Source: Anseranas semipalmata | Taxonomy: Eukaryota; Chordata; Aves; Anseriformes; Anseranatidae | Direction: 5' to 3' | DNA length: 64,000 nt | NCBI GenBank assembly: GCA_013399115.1 | Contig: VXAA01000123.1 | Coordinates: 191,230 to 255,229 of the forward strand | Shown: one piece after another, positions 37,649-51,015 of the stretch | Numbering within the stretch: the stretch's first letter is position 1 | Layout of the letters: each line of letters opens with the position of its first letter | Made by a program: the position numbers and the translations under genes | The notes under the pieces: model-generated | Told to the model about the DNA's origin: nothing | Seen by the model: the letters and a program-made list of their open reading frames with translations, nothing else | The model's database searches: none

Positions 37649-37756
37649 TTTTCTCTCTTGCTCTTTTCTTTCTTTCTGTCTGTCTTTTTGTCTTTCTTTT
37701 TTGCTTTCTTTTCTTTTTTTTTTCTTTTTTCTTTTTCTTTCTTTTTTTTTTTTTTT
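37649..37756. repeat. 108-base pyrimidine tract, (CTTT)n/T-rich
   Basis: An almost pure C/T strand with only a few G interruptions, made of CTTT, CTGT and T runs. Such polypurine-polypyrimidine DNA can form triplex structures and is length-variable. Confidence 0.92.
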
Positions 37757-38865
37757 AAGTAGCCCTTACTGTCAAATAGTCAAAAATGCTTGTCATTGCT
37801 GTTGATCTTTCTGTCAAAGGATTTCCAGGCCAGGGATTCAGTTTGGCTCTGTTAACAACAGTGGGAAATGAGACATCATATTACAAAGTTAGTTGAGATG
37901 CTGGACACTCATAGGTCCCCTCAACAATTTTATGTCACTTGTACAAGCCCCAGAGACTCAATAATATAATAAGATAAATGTAGCACTTGATTACAATGGA
38001 TGTGTTGCACTTAAAAAGGCATGTTATTGTTAGGCTCTGCATATCTAAAGTAATAACCACTGTATGTCAGGTAAGACAATGGTAAAGTAAGCCAGATAAT
38101 TTTCCAATTGTTAAAACTTTCAAAATCCAAAAAGCTATAAATGTCTTAATTACATTAAATTTAGCTAGCCCTAGTGCTGGTGGCTGGAGGGAACATCTTT
38201 CTTAGGTTCAGTCTTTCCCCTGGTCTAACTGATAACATTTTAAACTCTGCCACGTACACTGTTAAAGCTATTTCAAGAAGTAAGAATTATAGGTAGTCAT
38301 TACCCATCTTGAGTTTCCATGCAGCAGGGTTATCATATTTATTCCCTGGGGATTTGGCAGAAACCTTGAATTTCACCCCCCTGACCCCAACCCCATATGC
38401 CAGTCAGCTGCAGACTAAGTTCTAGCCACAATCTCAAGAACATCCTAAATCAGTCTCAGTAATTTGTATTTCCTTGCCAAAGATCTTATCTGCTGTGGGT
38501 GCAAGTTGCACCATAAAGATTGCTGGTGCTGAAAAATTTGCACCCTTCTGTTTCACAGCTCTACCTTTTCAGACTAGGTTAATTTATCCAGAAGAATTAA
38601 GACAAAGCTGTCAAGTGAAAAAGGCCACACAGCAAGACAGCATTGCTCTGAACATCTGCACAATTTGTATATTTGATTAGGTACCTCAGCACTCGCAGAT
38701 TATTGTTGTTAGAAGCAAATCTTACTTTTGCCATTTTCACATAAGGCTCTGTGCTGCATTTCTGTGGATGTTCATTCTCTGTATACCTGTGGTGTTTACA
38801 AAAATGACACAAGCTGATAGTAAAAATTACATTTGCTCATTCAAACATATTGCTATTTATATATT

Positions 38866-38893
38866 AAAAAAAAAGAAAAAAGAAAAAAAAGAA
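38866..38893. repeat. A-rich tract with AAAAG interruptions
   Basis: A low-complexity purine run after an AT-rich segment. No transposon body was identified. Confidence 0.85.
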
Positions 38894-41800
38894 GTATGCC
38901 GTGGTCCAGTGACCTAATGAGAGATGTGGCATGGATTTCACTGGGACATGGATTGGGCCTCAGAGTCTGCTTCTCACATTAGTAGTCCCCTGATATATAT
39001 CATGAAAACCTTCTTTTGTTTGTAATGACAGATGCCACAGGGGGTTGTATATTTGGATATATATTTTTTTTCCTTAGTGTTTATTAACAAATGCTTGCAA
39101 GTTTTATGATGTGGTGAAAACTCTCTCTCAGGATAAACAGGAAGCACTCAGAGGTATTGCATTACCCATGTAACGCAACACAGATTCCAACAGCTTGGCT
39201 CTTTTTTTCAAAATACTGTGACACCACTTCCTTCAGGAAACCTCTCATCTGCAGAGCTCAGTTCTGCTATAGATATGCAAAATTGCAAAAGAACTGGTTG
39301 TTTTAAAAATGCATGTTGGTTTGCCAGTTTCAGACTGTGGAAACTGATGTCTGTAATTTATGTAGTATCGTTAAAAATATGCAATACAGACTCTTTGGGC
39401 TCTCAGGTCAGTGGGCTGAACAAAGTGCAAGGAGAAGAGACTGACACCTTCCCTCCAACAGCACAGGTGCAGCTTAGAGAGTGAAGATGCAGATTTTCCC
39501 TGCAAGTACTTGCACTGTGTCTCAGCTGTAAACCTGGAGGTGCCTCTTCTGTGGTCCTGCCACTCAGTGTCAGCACGGCCTGGGTCTGACCAGTACAGGA
39601 GAAAGAAAACAGTACAGTCCTGTTTCCAGTCAGGTCTTGTTATCTGCCAAGACTAGCAACAGAAAAGCTAAGTATGACCATTCATATTTGGAAACCTATA
39701 TTCAGAATAACTGTGCTAAGGCTTCCAACCTGCTTCATAAAGGCTACCGCTCACTTGTCGTGTGATGTATCAGCGTTGGCTGAATTTTGAACCCTGGTGG
39801 CTTTTATGTGAAAATCTCAGAATGCCATTAGCATAATGTTTTCTGTGCCTTGTTTCTGTTCAGCCAGTGCCTATCATCTACACTAAGCATAACAACAGCA
39901 GACAGCTAGGAATTATACTTGTGCCACCACAAAATCATTAGATATGTGTTTGTGACAAACCACCCCAAGTGACAACAATATCATTTTAAAGGAAGTCCTA
40001 GTAAGCTCTTTTTTGAAGGTTCAGTATCATTTCCCAAACTGGTTCTCAGTGCAGGGACTTGTCTGGCTGCCAAGTGCTTCACTTGCACAAAGCCAGATGC
40101 AGTTGGGTGTGGATATCAGGACTGATGCTTTGTCCTCTGCCCTCACATCATCCTACCTTTTCATCACAGATACTCCCTTAAGTTTTAGCTATGAGCAAGA
40201 AATACTGAAAATGGAGTTGCTGCAATATCTAGACAACATAAAACCTCAGTAATCCTGTTTCTACATTCTTTGACTTCTGCCTTTGTTGGAGGCATCACTT
40301 GTCCTGCCAACAGCTGAACTGAGAACAAGTCGGGGAAACAGACTGCATATTTTACTATTTATAAATCATGGGACTTGTGAGGTTTTGTAATAATCTTATC
40401 TCTTTTTTTTTTGTATTTATTGTATTTGTCTACCAATCAATGACTTGAGAAATAGATCAAGAGACTGATATTACACAGTAGCTGAATCTATTTTGTAAAA
40501 ACTTAATGGCCTTTCAGTGCATAAAGCTTTGGCACAAGAAAACAGTGGTCATATACCAGGATTTCAGTGACATCCTCACAAGTACACTGTAACATTCCAT
40601 ATAAATATTGACTATGCATGTGTTTTGTTTTGCCAGTCCTGTAGAATAACTTTGTCTGGTTCAATTGTTTTATCATCCATAGCTTGTTTACTGCATTTTA
40701 AGTCTTGGGTGAGATGAAGCAAGCTCATGAGGAGAAGTTGGTTTTCAAAAGATAGAAGCTCCAGATAACTGAGGACAAGTAAAGCACACAACAATATTGA
40801 AATCACTCAGTTTTATTGCAGCTGACTGAGACAGAGTGTGCTTTGAAGCTGGGAAATTTCCATTACTGAAGTGCAGGACAGTGCTTGGATACTGCTGCTA
40901 CTGCAGTTGAGAACTAAAAGCAACTTAATTTTACATAGCAGCAAAATGTCAGTATATTAATTAAAATTGTTAGAATTATATAATAAGCTTTTAAGGTTGC
41001 TGTAAAATTGATCCCTTCTAAAATATACAGAATATAGTTGTAAACTACTTGTACAAAACTAAAGAACATAAAAATGACTCGAAATTGCACCTAAGCTTTC
41101 AAACTATATCATATTTGTGAACAGCAAATCTAACAAGAACATGATAGATAATACAGTGACAGTGTGACAGTGACAGACTGATATCCAGTGAGAAATCAAG
41201 GTTGTTACTGACAGTATAGTTCTGCAATTAATAATCCTTTGTGCTCCCCTTGGCATGCACAAAACAAACATAGCAATCTGTTTACTAATTTTAAGTCTCT
41301 AACGTATAAGCCACCATAAGCTTCCTGCAAATTCAGTCAGAATACTGAACAGGGAAAAAAAAAAGAAAATACTGGGGAAATAGAAGTAAATTTGTTTTGG
41401 CATCAAGTTGCCCAGCACTTTGGGCAAGAAACTGTTTTTAACTTCCCAACAACATAAGATTACAGAGAGATTCTCATTTATGTTGAGGTCACTTCACACT
41501 GTAAAAGCAGTGGCCAATGTTTAAATGAAAATTAGTCTCAAGGGATTTCAGCTGTGTGTCACCAGTTAAATCAAGCCCAGGTAGGTACTGACGAGAAGTT
41601 ATTAGCATCTGATGCTCTTTATGAATCTCAGGCTAGTTCCCAGTGGATCAGAGCTCATATCTAGGCAATTTAAGTTTGTGTCACATTCATCACCATGGTT
41701 CCTGAGTGCCTGAGAAGTTAAAATATATCTTTATAAAACATCTTATATGTCTTATTTCTCTTTTTCTTCTCCCCCGCACAGAAGCTTGAGGTCTTTTAAA

Positions 41801-44553
41801 ATAATGCTGGGAAAATTGTTTTATATACTTAATGTCTGCATTTTGTTTGGATGATGGGGGCGGTCGGTCAGGGTCATTCTGAGGTGCTCTGAAAGCAAAT
41901 GCCATACTCCTGCAGCAGCTACCAAGAAAATGACATCTTCAATATCTCCATGCAAATAATACAATGATTACAGTGGTGATGGTTTTAGAAGATGTAGCTT
42001 TAATTTTCAACTAGCACAAAATTTGAAACCTCTCCCACCCCCCAGTAAAAAGTGACACTGTACAATATGTACTGCCTACATATTGTTTGTTCTTTGCCTA
42101 AACCTGATAATGCTGTTTCCAGGACTTGCAGGGCCTTTCATAGTATGACGTTTGCTTTTCAAGAGACCTATTTACAGAACATGAATTTAACAGTTAAAGT
42201 AGATGTGTATAACCATACAGAGAATTTGCAGACCTTGATTATAGAATGAACTCATCCATGTGACCATGTGACTCCTGAACTTGATATGAAGATGGAGATG
42301 GTCCAAACCAGGGCATATTTAAACTGACCTATTGTATGGCTCAGCTGTTTCCTAATATAGCTTTCAAACAGAAGATACTGCATTTCCGTTTGGGGAAATT
42401 CTTCTTAGCAGTGTTTTTGTTTCTGAGGCATGGAGACAGTTTTTTTCCCCCTGCTTTTCATTATCTGCTATCATTTTGTAGTATCACCTGTCCCCCCCAA
42501 CATAACCCATTAATTTGATTGTCAAACTAATAATTTTCTTAAAACGCATTTACGTTCTTTCCAGAACTGAGGCTTTAATGTCACCTTGCTAAGGTAAACG
42601 ACCCAACATTAAGTGCAGGTAATGGCAGTGTGTTTAAATATGCTGAAAAGCAATTGATAACATTTCTATACAGTCTGCCTAACTCAGTAACTGCAGTGCT
42701 TCACTGAAATACATACACTAAGTTCTGTCACAAGAGAAATTGATGGCAAAGCATGCCATAGCCTTTTGACTGCTTATATGGGTTTAATTGGATTGGAAAT
42801 ATTTGAACACGGCATTCAAAGGAGTTGATGGTCTTTCTACAATTTGCTGGTCCGCCTGGTTGGTTTCCTTTTTGTTCTGACACATCCTGGTGAAGGTAGA
42901 AAATAATGTAGATACACACCGGTTTTTAATTAAATTTTGCTATGACAGGTTGTGTTTAAACTAGATTCCCTGTAATCATTTGTTTTGCATTTGCTGATGA
43001 CAGATTTATTTATGTAAGTAATCAGAACTGTAACCATAATTTCATTTTTGGAGTTGAGAACCTTTTAAATCTTATTTTACTTGGTTTCAGAAAATTTAAA
43101 CATTTATTCACGTTTACTGCTATCTAAAAATCCTGAGAAAAATAATGCTGGGTTTCTAAAGTGCAGAACACATCATGAAAAGGAATGCATTACATGCAAG
43201 GAAAAGTAAATACATCAAAAGCACTATCCCACTCAAATACACAACAAAAAAGCTGTATAGTTGAATGTCTGTTAAATACATGGAGGACTTTATTAGCTTT
43301 TGTTGGCCATCCATTGATGGATGAAAGCATGACAGCTTTCACTCCATCAAGCTAGCTGGGGCTGCACCTGAAAGCCAGACCTGCTGGGTAGGTGCATCGA
43401 AGAGGAGTCCTCTGGCTGCGGTTTGGCCAGCCAGCTGCACAACTGATACCAGTGACTTCCCTCTTGACTTCTGGTCAAACAGCATGCCCAATGCTTTGGG
43501 GGATGTTAATAAGTTGTAATCTGGAGATTGTATAGGACTTGGAACCAGTTACAGCAAATTGTAGTTGTTTGGTCAGCAGCAAAGGAGGCTGGTTTGCGGC
43601 AAGTAGTGACAGAAGGTGGGATGCCCCAAGTGACCCTCTGGCAGCTGGGAGGAGGAAGACGGAGAGCACAGGCAGGGGTGCCCTAAAGGCAGACAGATGT
43701 GATGCAGCAGGACAGGCGGTAGAGATGGCAATAGGAGAAATGTCAGTAGAGAGAGACTGCAGTGTCAGAGCTGAGAGAGATATTGAAAGAAAGAAAAGGG
43801 CACAGTACAACTGGTGAGAACCTCAGAGGAACTGGATTGTCATTTAACAGCTTCTGGGTGAGTGCTGTTACTGAGGAATGCAAAACTAATAACTGCTTAT
43901 AACATAAAAACATGATAGTCAGGGGGTAAGCAAATGATTCCATGCTGGGATCTTCAGACAGGGGTCAGCCCTCAGGATTGGTATGAATGTGTAGACATAG
44001 GTGTGCTGAGACATGTGAAGATAACTATTTGCATGAATTTTGGAAGGAACAAGAGACACAGCTCAAGCAGCTGTGGCAACAATAGTTAAAATAAGGAGCT
44101 GTAGGATTTCAAATCGGGGTACTGTTTTTTGGCTCAAAAATCACCGGAAGACGAGGTGGTTATAGAACCACAGAAAGAAACCAGAGGAGGAGTTACGATC
44201 TCTGTGCCTAACTTATGGACCAAGCAAAAGCTGTTTTAGGAGAACTGGGCTGTGTGGGAGAACAGAAGAGGTGGACATTGTTTCAAGCGAAGATCGTGGC
44301 ACAATCTAAGCCATAACCAATTGCATTTTCACCTCCCATTCAAAGCCGTAAGTTTATACAGGAAGACAAGTAGCAGGAAAGCATAATTATGTATAAAACC
44401 AGCATGCGAACTGGAGGCTGCAGAACTACACACCGAGAAGCGAGGAGGGTCAGAAGCAAGCTCGCCCTTGCTACAGCAGCCCACTCCTTCACGCAGCGTG
44501 TCAGCCTTGCCCTGCTGGCACCCGAAGGCTGCAGCGTGGCCAAAGGCAGGGCC

Positions 44554-45511
44554 NNNNNNNNNNNNNNNNNNNNNNNNNNNNNNNNNNNNNNNNNNNNNNN
44601 NNNNNNNNNNNNNNNNNNNNNNNNNNNNNNNNNNNNNNNNNNNNNNNNNNNNNNNNNNNNNNNNNNNNNNNNNNNNNNNNNNNNNNNNNNNNNNNNNNNN
44701 NNNNNNNNNNNNNNNNNNNNNNNNNNNNNNNNNNNNNNNNNNNNNNNNNNNNNNNNNNNNNNNNNNNNNNNNNNNNNNNNNNNNNNNNNNNNNNNNNNNN
44801 NNNNNNNNNNNNNNNNNNNNNNNNNNNNNNNNNNNNNNNNNNNNNNNNNNNNNNNNNNNNNNNNNNNNNNNNNNNNNNNNNNNNNNNNNNNNNNNNNNNN
44901 NNNNNNNNNNNNNNNNNNNNNNNNNNNNNNNNNNNNNNNNNNNNNNNNNNNNNNNNNNNNNNNNNNNNNNNNNNNNNNNNNNNNNNNNNNNNNNNNNNNN
45001 NNNNNNNNNNNNNNNNNNNNNNNNNNNNNNNNNNNNNNNNNNNNNNNNNNNNNNNNNNNNNNNNNNNNNNNNNNNNNNNNNNNNNNNNNNNNNNNNNNNN
45101 NNNNNNNNNNNNNNNNNNNNNNNNNNNNNNNNNNNNNNNNNNNNNNNNNNNNNNNNNNNNNNNNNNNNNNNNNNNNNNNNNNNNNNNNNNNNNNNNNNNN
45201 NNNNNNNNNNNNNNNNNNNNNNNNNNNNNNNNNNNNNNNNNNNNNNNNNNNNNNNNNNNNNNNNNNNNNNNNNNNNNNNNNNNNNNNNNNNNNNNNNNNN
45301 NNNNNNNNNNNNNNNNNNNNNNNNNNNNNNNNNNNNNNNNNNNNNNNNNNNNNNNNNNNNNNNNNNNNNNNNNNNNNNNNNNNNNNNNNNNNNNNNNNNN
45401 NNNNNNNNNNNNNNNNNNNNNNNNNNNNNNNNNNNNNNNNNNNNNNNNNNNNNNNNNNNNNNNNNNNNNNNNNNNNNNNNNNNNNNNNNNNNNNNNNNNN
45501 NNNNNNNNNNN
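44554..45511. other. MAPK1: Assembly gap of 958 N, expected site of MAPK1 exon 1 and promoter
   Basis: The gap lies in the only strongly CpG-rich block upstream of MAPK1 exon 2. The sequence to its right is very GC-rich, and neither flank contains the ERK2 N-terminal coding sequence. The missing exon encodes, by family knowledge, the N-terminus and glycine-rich ATP loop up to the Cys codon completed at 62139. Any open frame drawn across these Ns is meaningless. Placing exon 1 inside the gap is inference from the GC profile and the missing exon. Confidence 0.75.
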
Positions 45512-45830
45512 TCCGGCGTTCCTGCCTCGGCGGGGGCAGCCCCGCGGCCCCGCTGCCTCCCGGCCCCGCGCTTACGTTTTGAGATATTCCCGGTGCCTGC
45601 CGCCGGAGCTGGCCGCGCTCTGTATTTTCCTGTCTTTATGGTGTGACCGCAGGCATGCAGGAAGGGGGAAAAGGTCCCCAAATGCTGCTGGCGGCTCCGC
45701 GCGTGTCTTTGTGCCCGGGCCGGGCTCACCTGGCTGCACGGCCCCGGGGCCGCGGTTGATAAAGGAGCGGATCTGTGCTGGCGGGGCGCCGCCCCACCCG
45801 GCCCTTCTCGGGACGGCCTGCCGGGTTATT
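45512..45830 (+). promoter_or_regulatory. MAPK1: Right flank of the MAPK1 CpG island (5' end of intron 1)
   Basis: The sequence is very GC- and CpG-rich, with CGGGG/CCCCG and GGGGCCGCGG-type elements, and fades into AT-rich DNA by about 45840. This is the usual picture of the downstream half of a housekeeping CpG-island promoter. No donor matching the end of exon 1 is seen, so exon 1 must lie to the left, in the gap. Confidence 0.7.
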
Positions 45831-48086
45831 GTCTAAATTAACCTGTGTGCAGGGGAGGGTCAGCCCCTCGTGATGACTTTGTGCCGTGGAGACTTGTAGT
45901 AACTCCCACTAAAAAGCGACCGTGTGTGTTTGCTTCAGTTAATATCAGCCTTAAAGAGCTAAATGGATGAACTACAAAATTCTGAAAAACCGTGGTGATA
46001 GCTTTTTTTTTTTTGTAGCAGCATAGATGTGCTGGGGTGAGCTGAGATGCTGCTGTGAGATAGCGTATCTAGTGACTGGGTGATGTGTGACATGCTCGGT
46101 GACCTCACCTAGGGTTTCTTATTCTGCCTTCCTCAGTAGTTAAAGAAACTTGTTTCTGAGATAGCTGAAGGGATTCAGATGGAAAACTTTTTCTGTTGTT
46201 GTTTTACCAACTTTGTTCCAACACTGCTGCTGTTTTTTCAGCATGTTTTTTGACCAGAGGTACTAAATGAGGTTTACAGGCTGCGTCTTCAAGAAAGCTC
46301 TGTCAGCATTAATTTCTCTCTCTGATGTTTAATCTTTTGTAAACTAGTACATTTCTCAACAGACTCCTCACAGCATTCAGCTACATGTTGCAGATTTTTA
46401 TAGCTATAGTTTTTTGTGTATAGTTGTTGAATTGTGCTGGCCTGTTGAGATGAAGTCATCCTGCATTTCAGAATGGAAGCTTTCATCTAGGCCTGAGCTT
46501 AGCTGGGAGATAGCTCTGTTACAAAGTTTGGAGTTGCGGCCTTCACTTTTCTGTTGTGGGAAGAATCTCCAATGTATAAATAAAAAATCCCGTTCACGGT
46601 GTAAAAATAACCTTATTATTGGTTTGGTGTTAGAAGTCACAACAACACATCTAGTCTGAAGCTTGTGTTAATGAAGCTTGTGGTACCAATTTTGTTATTG
46701 TGTACTTTATCATCTGAGCTAGCACAGCTAAACCAGTGCAGATAACCCCGGTGCTAACTGCGCTGCTTTACACTTGCAGTCTGATTTAGGAAAGTACGTG
46801 GGAGCAGTACTTTCAAGAGGCATGCTGTGCATCGTCCCGTTCGTATCAACGGGGTGTTAAAAAGTGGTAACACAGCCATCATGTGAAAGCTGAAATATTT
46901 CACCACCGATCGGAGATTGCAAGAAGCGGTACGATGGCAGCTGATGCCCTTTTTTGGCATCACTATGCTAGTGAGCAGATACAGGGAAAATGGGGTCACT
47001 TTCTTCCCCTCCAAATGGTACGTTACTCAGTTCTAGTACTGAAACTGTTTTTTCTCCAAAACTGTATAAGGTTATCTGTTATTTAAAAACTTATTCTAAT
47101 AAATTGTCTGCTTTGAATGCTATGTGTAGTTAAAAAATACAAATCTCCAGTTTAGTTGAAATATGCATTTGGCTCCTGTGTTTTCTCCTCTGAAGATATT
47201 AATTGGAAAATACTAAATTTGAGATGTTGTGCTCTTAATTATTGATCTTCTGCCTGGGGTGTGAAATGACAGGGAATAAAGTCACAGTTTATACTGTGTA
47301 CTTGATAAGGAAAGTGTTGGATGCACATGTTCTAGCTAAATGCCATAGCAACTGTAATGTATTGTAGTGCGTAGCTTACAGGCTGCTATGATTAAGTAAC
47401 ATTACTTATTGATCAGCAGAGGCACGGGTTATGCAGATTAATCCTGCATGTTTCTTAGCTTGCTTTGATTGCTAATGCAGTAAAGGTCTGCAGAAGCATC
47501 TCCCTTTGGGGTGAGGGGGTGGGAGAGGGCAAGCTCTGAGGGTGCAGAGATTTCCTGCTACTGCAAAATCCATTTAAATTTGTACACTTTAATGAAGGAC
47601 AGCAAAGCAGGCCTTAATGGCTTTGTTTTGGACCTTCAGCTAATGTGTATGACTGGGGAGATGCTAGTTATTTACAAATGCATTGTGCTGTAAGGCTTGT
47701 TGTATGGAAAACAAGTGACTTAACTCTTAAAATCCTTCACTCTCTTCCTTATTTTTCCTAACTTCTATGTTTCCGGATTATTGAATTAGGAAGTTTTATA
47801 ACAAAAGAAAATTATTTTAATTATATGACTGTAAAAAGGGCAAATGAAGTATTCTTGGGATACTGCTGTTACAGTTAGTCTTCCATTTTGATTTTGCAGC
47901 ACAGAATAATGTTTGAGAAATACTGATCAAAACCTAGAATAGCGGCACAGGAAGTAGAGGAAAATGTTGACTGAATACACTGCACACAAATGTTCTCTCA
48001 TCTGGATTTGAAAACCCTTAAAAGCACTTAAGGATTTCTCTTCATTTTCTCTATTGCAGTCATTTTTAACCTGATTGGATTTTCAG

Positions 48087-48108
48087 TTTTTTTTTTTAAA
48101 AAAAAAAA
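48087..48108. repeat. T11A11 palindromic block
   Basis: Eleven T are followed directly by eleven A, then an ACAACAAACAACAAAAC tail. It is perfectly self-complementary and may mark an old retroposon tail junction. Confidence 0.85.
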
Positions 48109-49824
48109 CAACAAACAACAAAACACCTTAATGGAGCAATATATTTACAGCTATGCTGTGGTTGCACTTTGTCAGCTTGGTAAGCAGAAAAGGCGTATTA
48201 TCAGGCAACCCCCTACCTTAATGTCCTCCAGTTAAACTCTGCCAAAAATGTTCATCCTTTGATAGAGGCCTGCATCTTACTCAGCACTTTTGGTGCTGGG
48301 GGCGAAGTGGTTAATTAGTGGGTATCTGTGTGAGTATCCCTTTCTACACTATTTTTTTGTTTTCAGTATTTTTGCATGTGGAACTGGGGAATGACCACAG
48401 TGACAGTGACCACAAAGTTTTAGCTAAATCCCCAGCACTTTCTAGGACTGGAGGACATTCTTTGAGCAATTATTTAGTCATACTGTCATGTTTGTTGCTG
48501 GGAATTAATTTATCCAAATATATGCAAATGTCTTTTTTTTCTTCCCCTTCTCTTTTGCTTCAGAGTTATTTTCAGGAGTTTTGGTGTGAAGTTCTTGTGA
48601 TGTTCCCTTTCTTTCAGTGATGGGGATTATCAACTTGAGAGTCAGCTGGAATTGACTTTCAGGATGAAAGTTTCGAAACTCAGACACAATAAAGTGTGAA
48701 AGGTTTTTAAAGCTGCCTCTTCCTCCCCCAGTATTTTTTTCAAGGGGGCCTATTAACAGGCTGTATTTTAAACACACTGAAATAATGATAAAAACATGAT
48801 TGTATTGAGCCTTACATTTCCAGCATGTATTGTTCTTCATCCATTTGGTCAGTTTGATGGTTTAAACAAGTCGTTTTTGGAAAGAAATGGTTAATGGGAA
48901 CGTGATAAGGATGTTCTGTTTTCTGGAAGCCCTTTTTGTTATCAGGCTTTTGTGAATGCAAAGTGTTATCACTGCTGCAAATCCTGCATACACATAATAA
49001 AGGCGAACGCAGTTGGAAGAAAATGATCATGAAGCTCAAATCTTGCGTTTCTTGACCTGAATTTTACTGTGTTGTTAGACATGTTTAATATATTTTTTTT
49101 CAGGACTCTCCCAATTAGACAAAAAGGTAGCATTTGCATCCCTCTGTGAGGGTCAAATTGCTGATTTGGGGTGGAGTGCTTAGTGGCAAGGAGCAGCCTG
49201 TAATTTTTTTTCTGTTTATTAGTCCATTGTCCATTGATCTGGAGAGAGTACACTGTCATGATGCAGCAAGTATAGAGATTCATGTCCTTGTTTATAAGCC
49301 CTTTTAGGGAGCATAGGTTGCATATAGGTGTTGGTACCTGTTAATTAGTGTGTTCTGGTCTGTGTGATAAGGAAAACAGAGCTGATACGAGTCAGCCAAC
49401 CCTAATTCGTCCTTGTTAGTGCAAGGATCAGAGTGGAGAATTAGGGAATGTAATTGGTGGCTGGTTATCAGCTCCTTCCCCCTGGGGTGAAGGCAGGTAA
49501 GCATTTCCCTTCAGTCATTCCAACTTCTAGCTGGCGTAGCCTGGAAGCAGGAAAGGAGCAATTAGAGCTGCTCTTCTCGCCCTCCCCTGTGGTGCCGCAG
49601 GTGGTCAGCAAGCTGTGAAGCGGGCAGCAGCTCCTTCTCCCTGTTCCTATCGGAGCTGTCTTTAAGGTTTATGATGAGAGGCTACAACTTTTCCTGTCTG
49701 CCCAAAGTAACGGGATACTGGCTTACGAGTTGAAGAGTGCAGCTCAGGGACACTTGCATTTCATAAAGTAATTCACATTTTCTTAACATGGTATAGATCA
49801 GCCCACAGAAACAGATAACGTGTC

Positions 49825-49840
49825 TTTTTTTTTTTTTTTT
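49825..49840. repeat. Homopolymer run of 16 T
   Basis: An uninterrupted T run in MAPK1 intron 1, followed by AGCATG. No associated element is recognised. Confidence 0.9.
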
Positions 49841-50417
49841 AGCATGATGTGTTAAGGAAATAAGGCTTATGTGTTCACAGTAGCTTCATGTGGTTGCATC
49901 AGTCTGTCTCCTGCACCCCTACATACAGCTCTTAAACCTGTTGCCTGCCTTCCATCGAATTTGACAGATGGTAGAGGTCTTAAAGATGGAAAGTTCCTGC
50001 ATATTTCTTACAAAATTGGTATTTTGCTAGAGCGAAGAAATGCTATATGCTGCTTCCCTGAGGAGGAGACCATGTCAGGAGGTCACGTGTGAGAAGAGAC
50101 ATGACAGATGCTGCGGTTTCGTGGATGGGTTCGTTGGTAATTCTGGAGAACAGAAAGATGTACTTGTAGGGCAGCAGGCTGCTGGTTCGGTGAGCTGCTT
50201 GTCTGGGAGCGGGGAGTGACGGCCTGTAGGAAGAGCTGGTACTACCAGCTGAGTGGGTGTGCAGCTCAACTGGAGCTGAAAACTAACTCTGCCAACATAG
50301 TGACTTTTTAAAAATATGTTGATGCTTTGTCATAGCTTTCAGCTGTGATCTAGAAAGGAAATTAACTGATCAATTTGATATTTAATAAAAATATTTTGAC
50401 ATCTTGCTGTGGAATAG

Positions 50418-51015
50418 TTCGTAGAATAATGCAGGTTGGAGGGGACTTCTTGAGGTCATATAGTTCAACCTCCTGCTCAGAGCAGGGCTGACTTCAAAAT
50501 TAGATCAAGCAGCTCAAGTTGTCCACTCAGTGTTTCCAGAATCTCCAGGGATGGGAATCCCACAAGTTCTCTGGGCAACTCCTAGTGTTTAACCAACTGC
50601 CTGGTGAAACTTTTGCCCTTATAAACATGAGAATTTCCCTTGCTGCAACTTGTGACTGTTGCTTCTTGTCCTTTTTACTTTCTAACCTCTGAGAAGAGTC
50701 TCGATCAGTTTTCTCTGTACTATTCCTTTGTGTAGCTTACGACAGCCCACCTTCCCCCCTCCTTTTCTTTTTTGGCTTAACAAACCCAGTTTCCTCATTT
50801 TTTTTCTTGTGTGTCATGTCCTTCAGCCCCCTGTGCATCCTACTGGTTTTCTGCTGGACTCGCTCCAGTACGGGGAGAGCAAAACGTGACGCAGTATCGC
50901 AGATGTGGCCTCACAGCAGCAATCGTGTTCCTTGACCTGGTGGCTGTAGGCTCCCTAGCACAGCCCAGTACGTGGCTGGCCTTCATGGCTGGCTGTAACC
51001 ACACGCTGCTAACGG
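50418..51015 (-). mobile_element. CR1 LINE fragment, older copy
   Basis: Read on the + strand, it shows the reverse complement of a CR1 3' region: AATAATGCAGGTTGGAGGGG, AGTTCAACCTCCTGCTC, GATGGGAATCCCACA, and further right CTCGCTCCAGTACGG, CGCAGATGTGGCCTCAC and TTCCTTGACCTGGTGGC, which match the CR1 reverse-transcriptase end. The copy is truncated at its 5' end (right side), carries many substitutions and has no intact frame. Ends are approximate. Confidence 0.85.

Larger units (their letters stand above)
25152..44553. other. Intergenic region between PPM1F and MAPK1
   Basis: About 19 kb with no convincing coding exon on either strand; the open frames are short, uncharacteristic and without splice or homology support. 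Visible contents are a TC repeat (27382-27403), a degraded LINE-like fragment (about 30490-30620), a GC-richer block ending in AATAAA (33120-33606), a run of 19 T (36062-36080), a long pyrimidine tract (37649-37756), an A-rich tract (38866-38893), a short GTGACAGT repeat near 41155-41185, and a more CpG-containing shoulder just before the gap. Confidence 0.7.

Noticed and set aside
45638..45645. ATGGTGTG, resembling the end of ERK2 exon 1 (Met-Val-Cys)
   Set aside because: The next bases are ACCGC, not a GT donor, and the upstream sequence does not encode the glycine-rich loop.
44329..45729. Very long open frames on both strands across 44329-45729
   Set aside because: They are created by the 958 undetermined bases, which contain no stop codons by definition.
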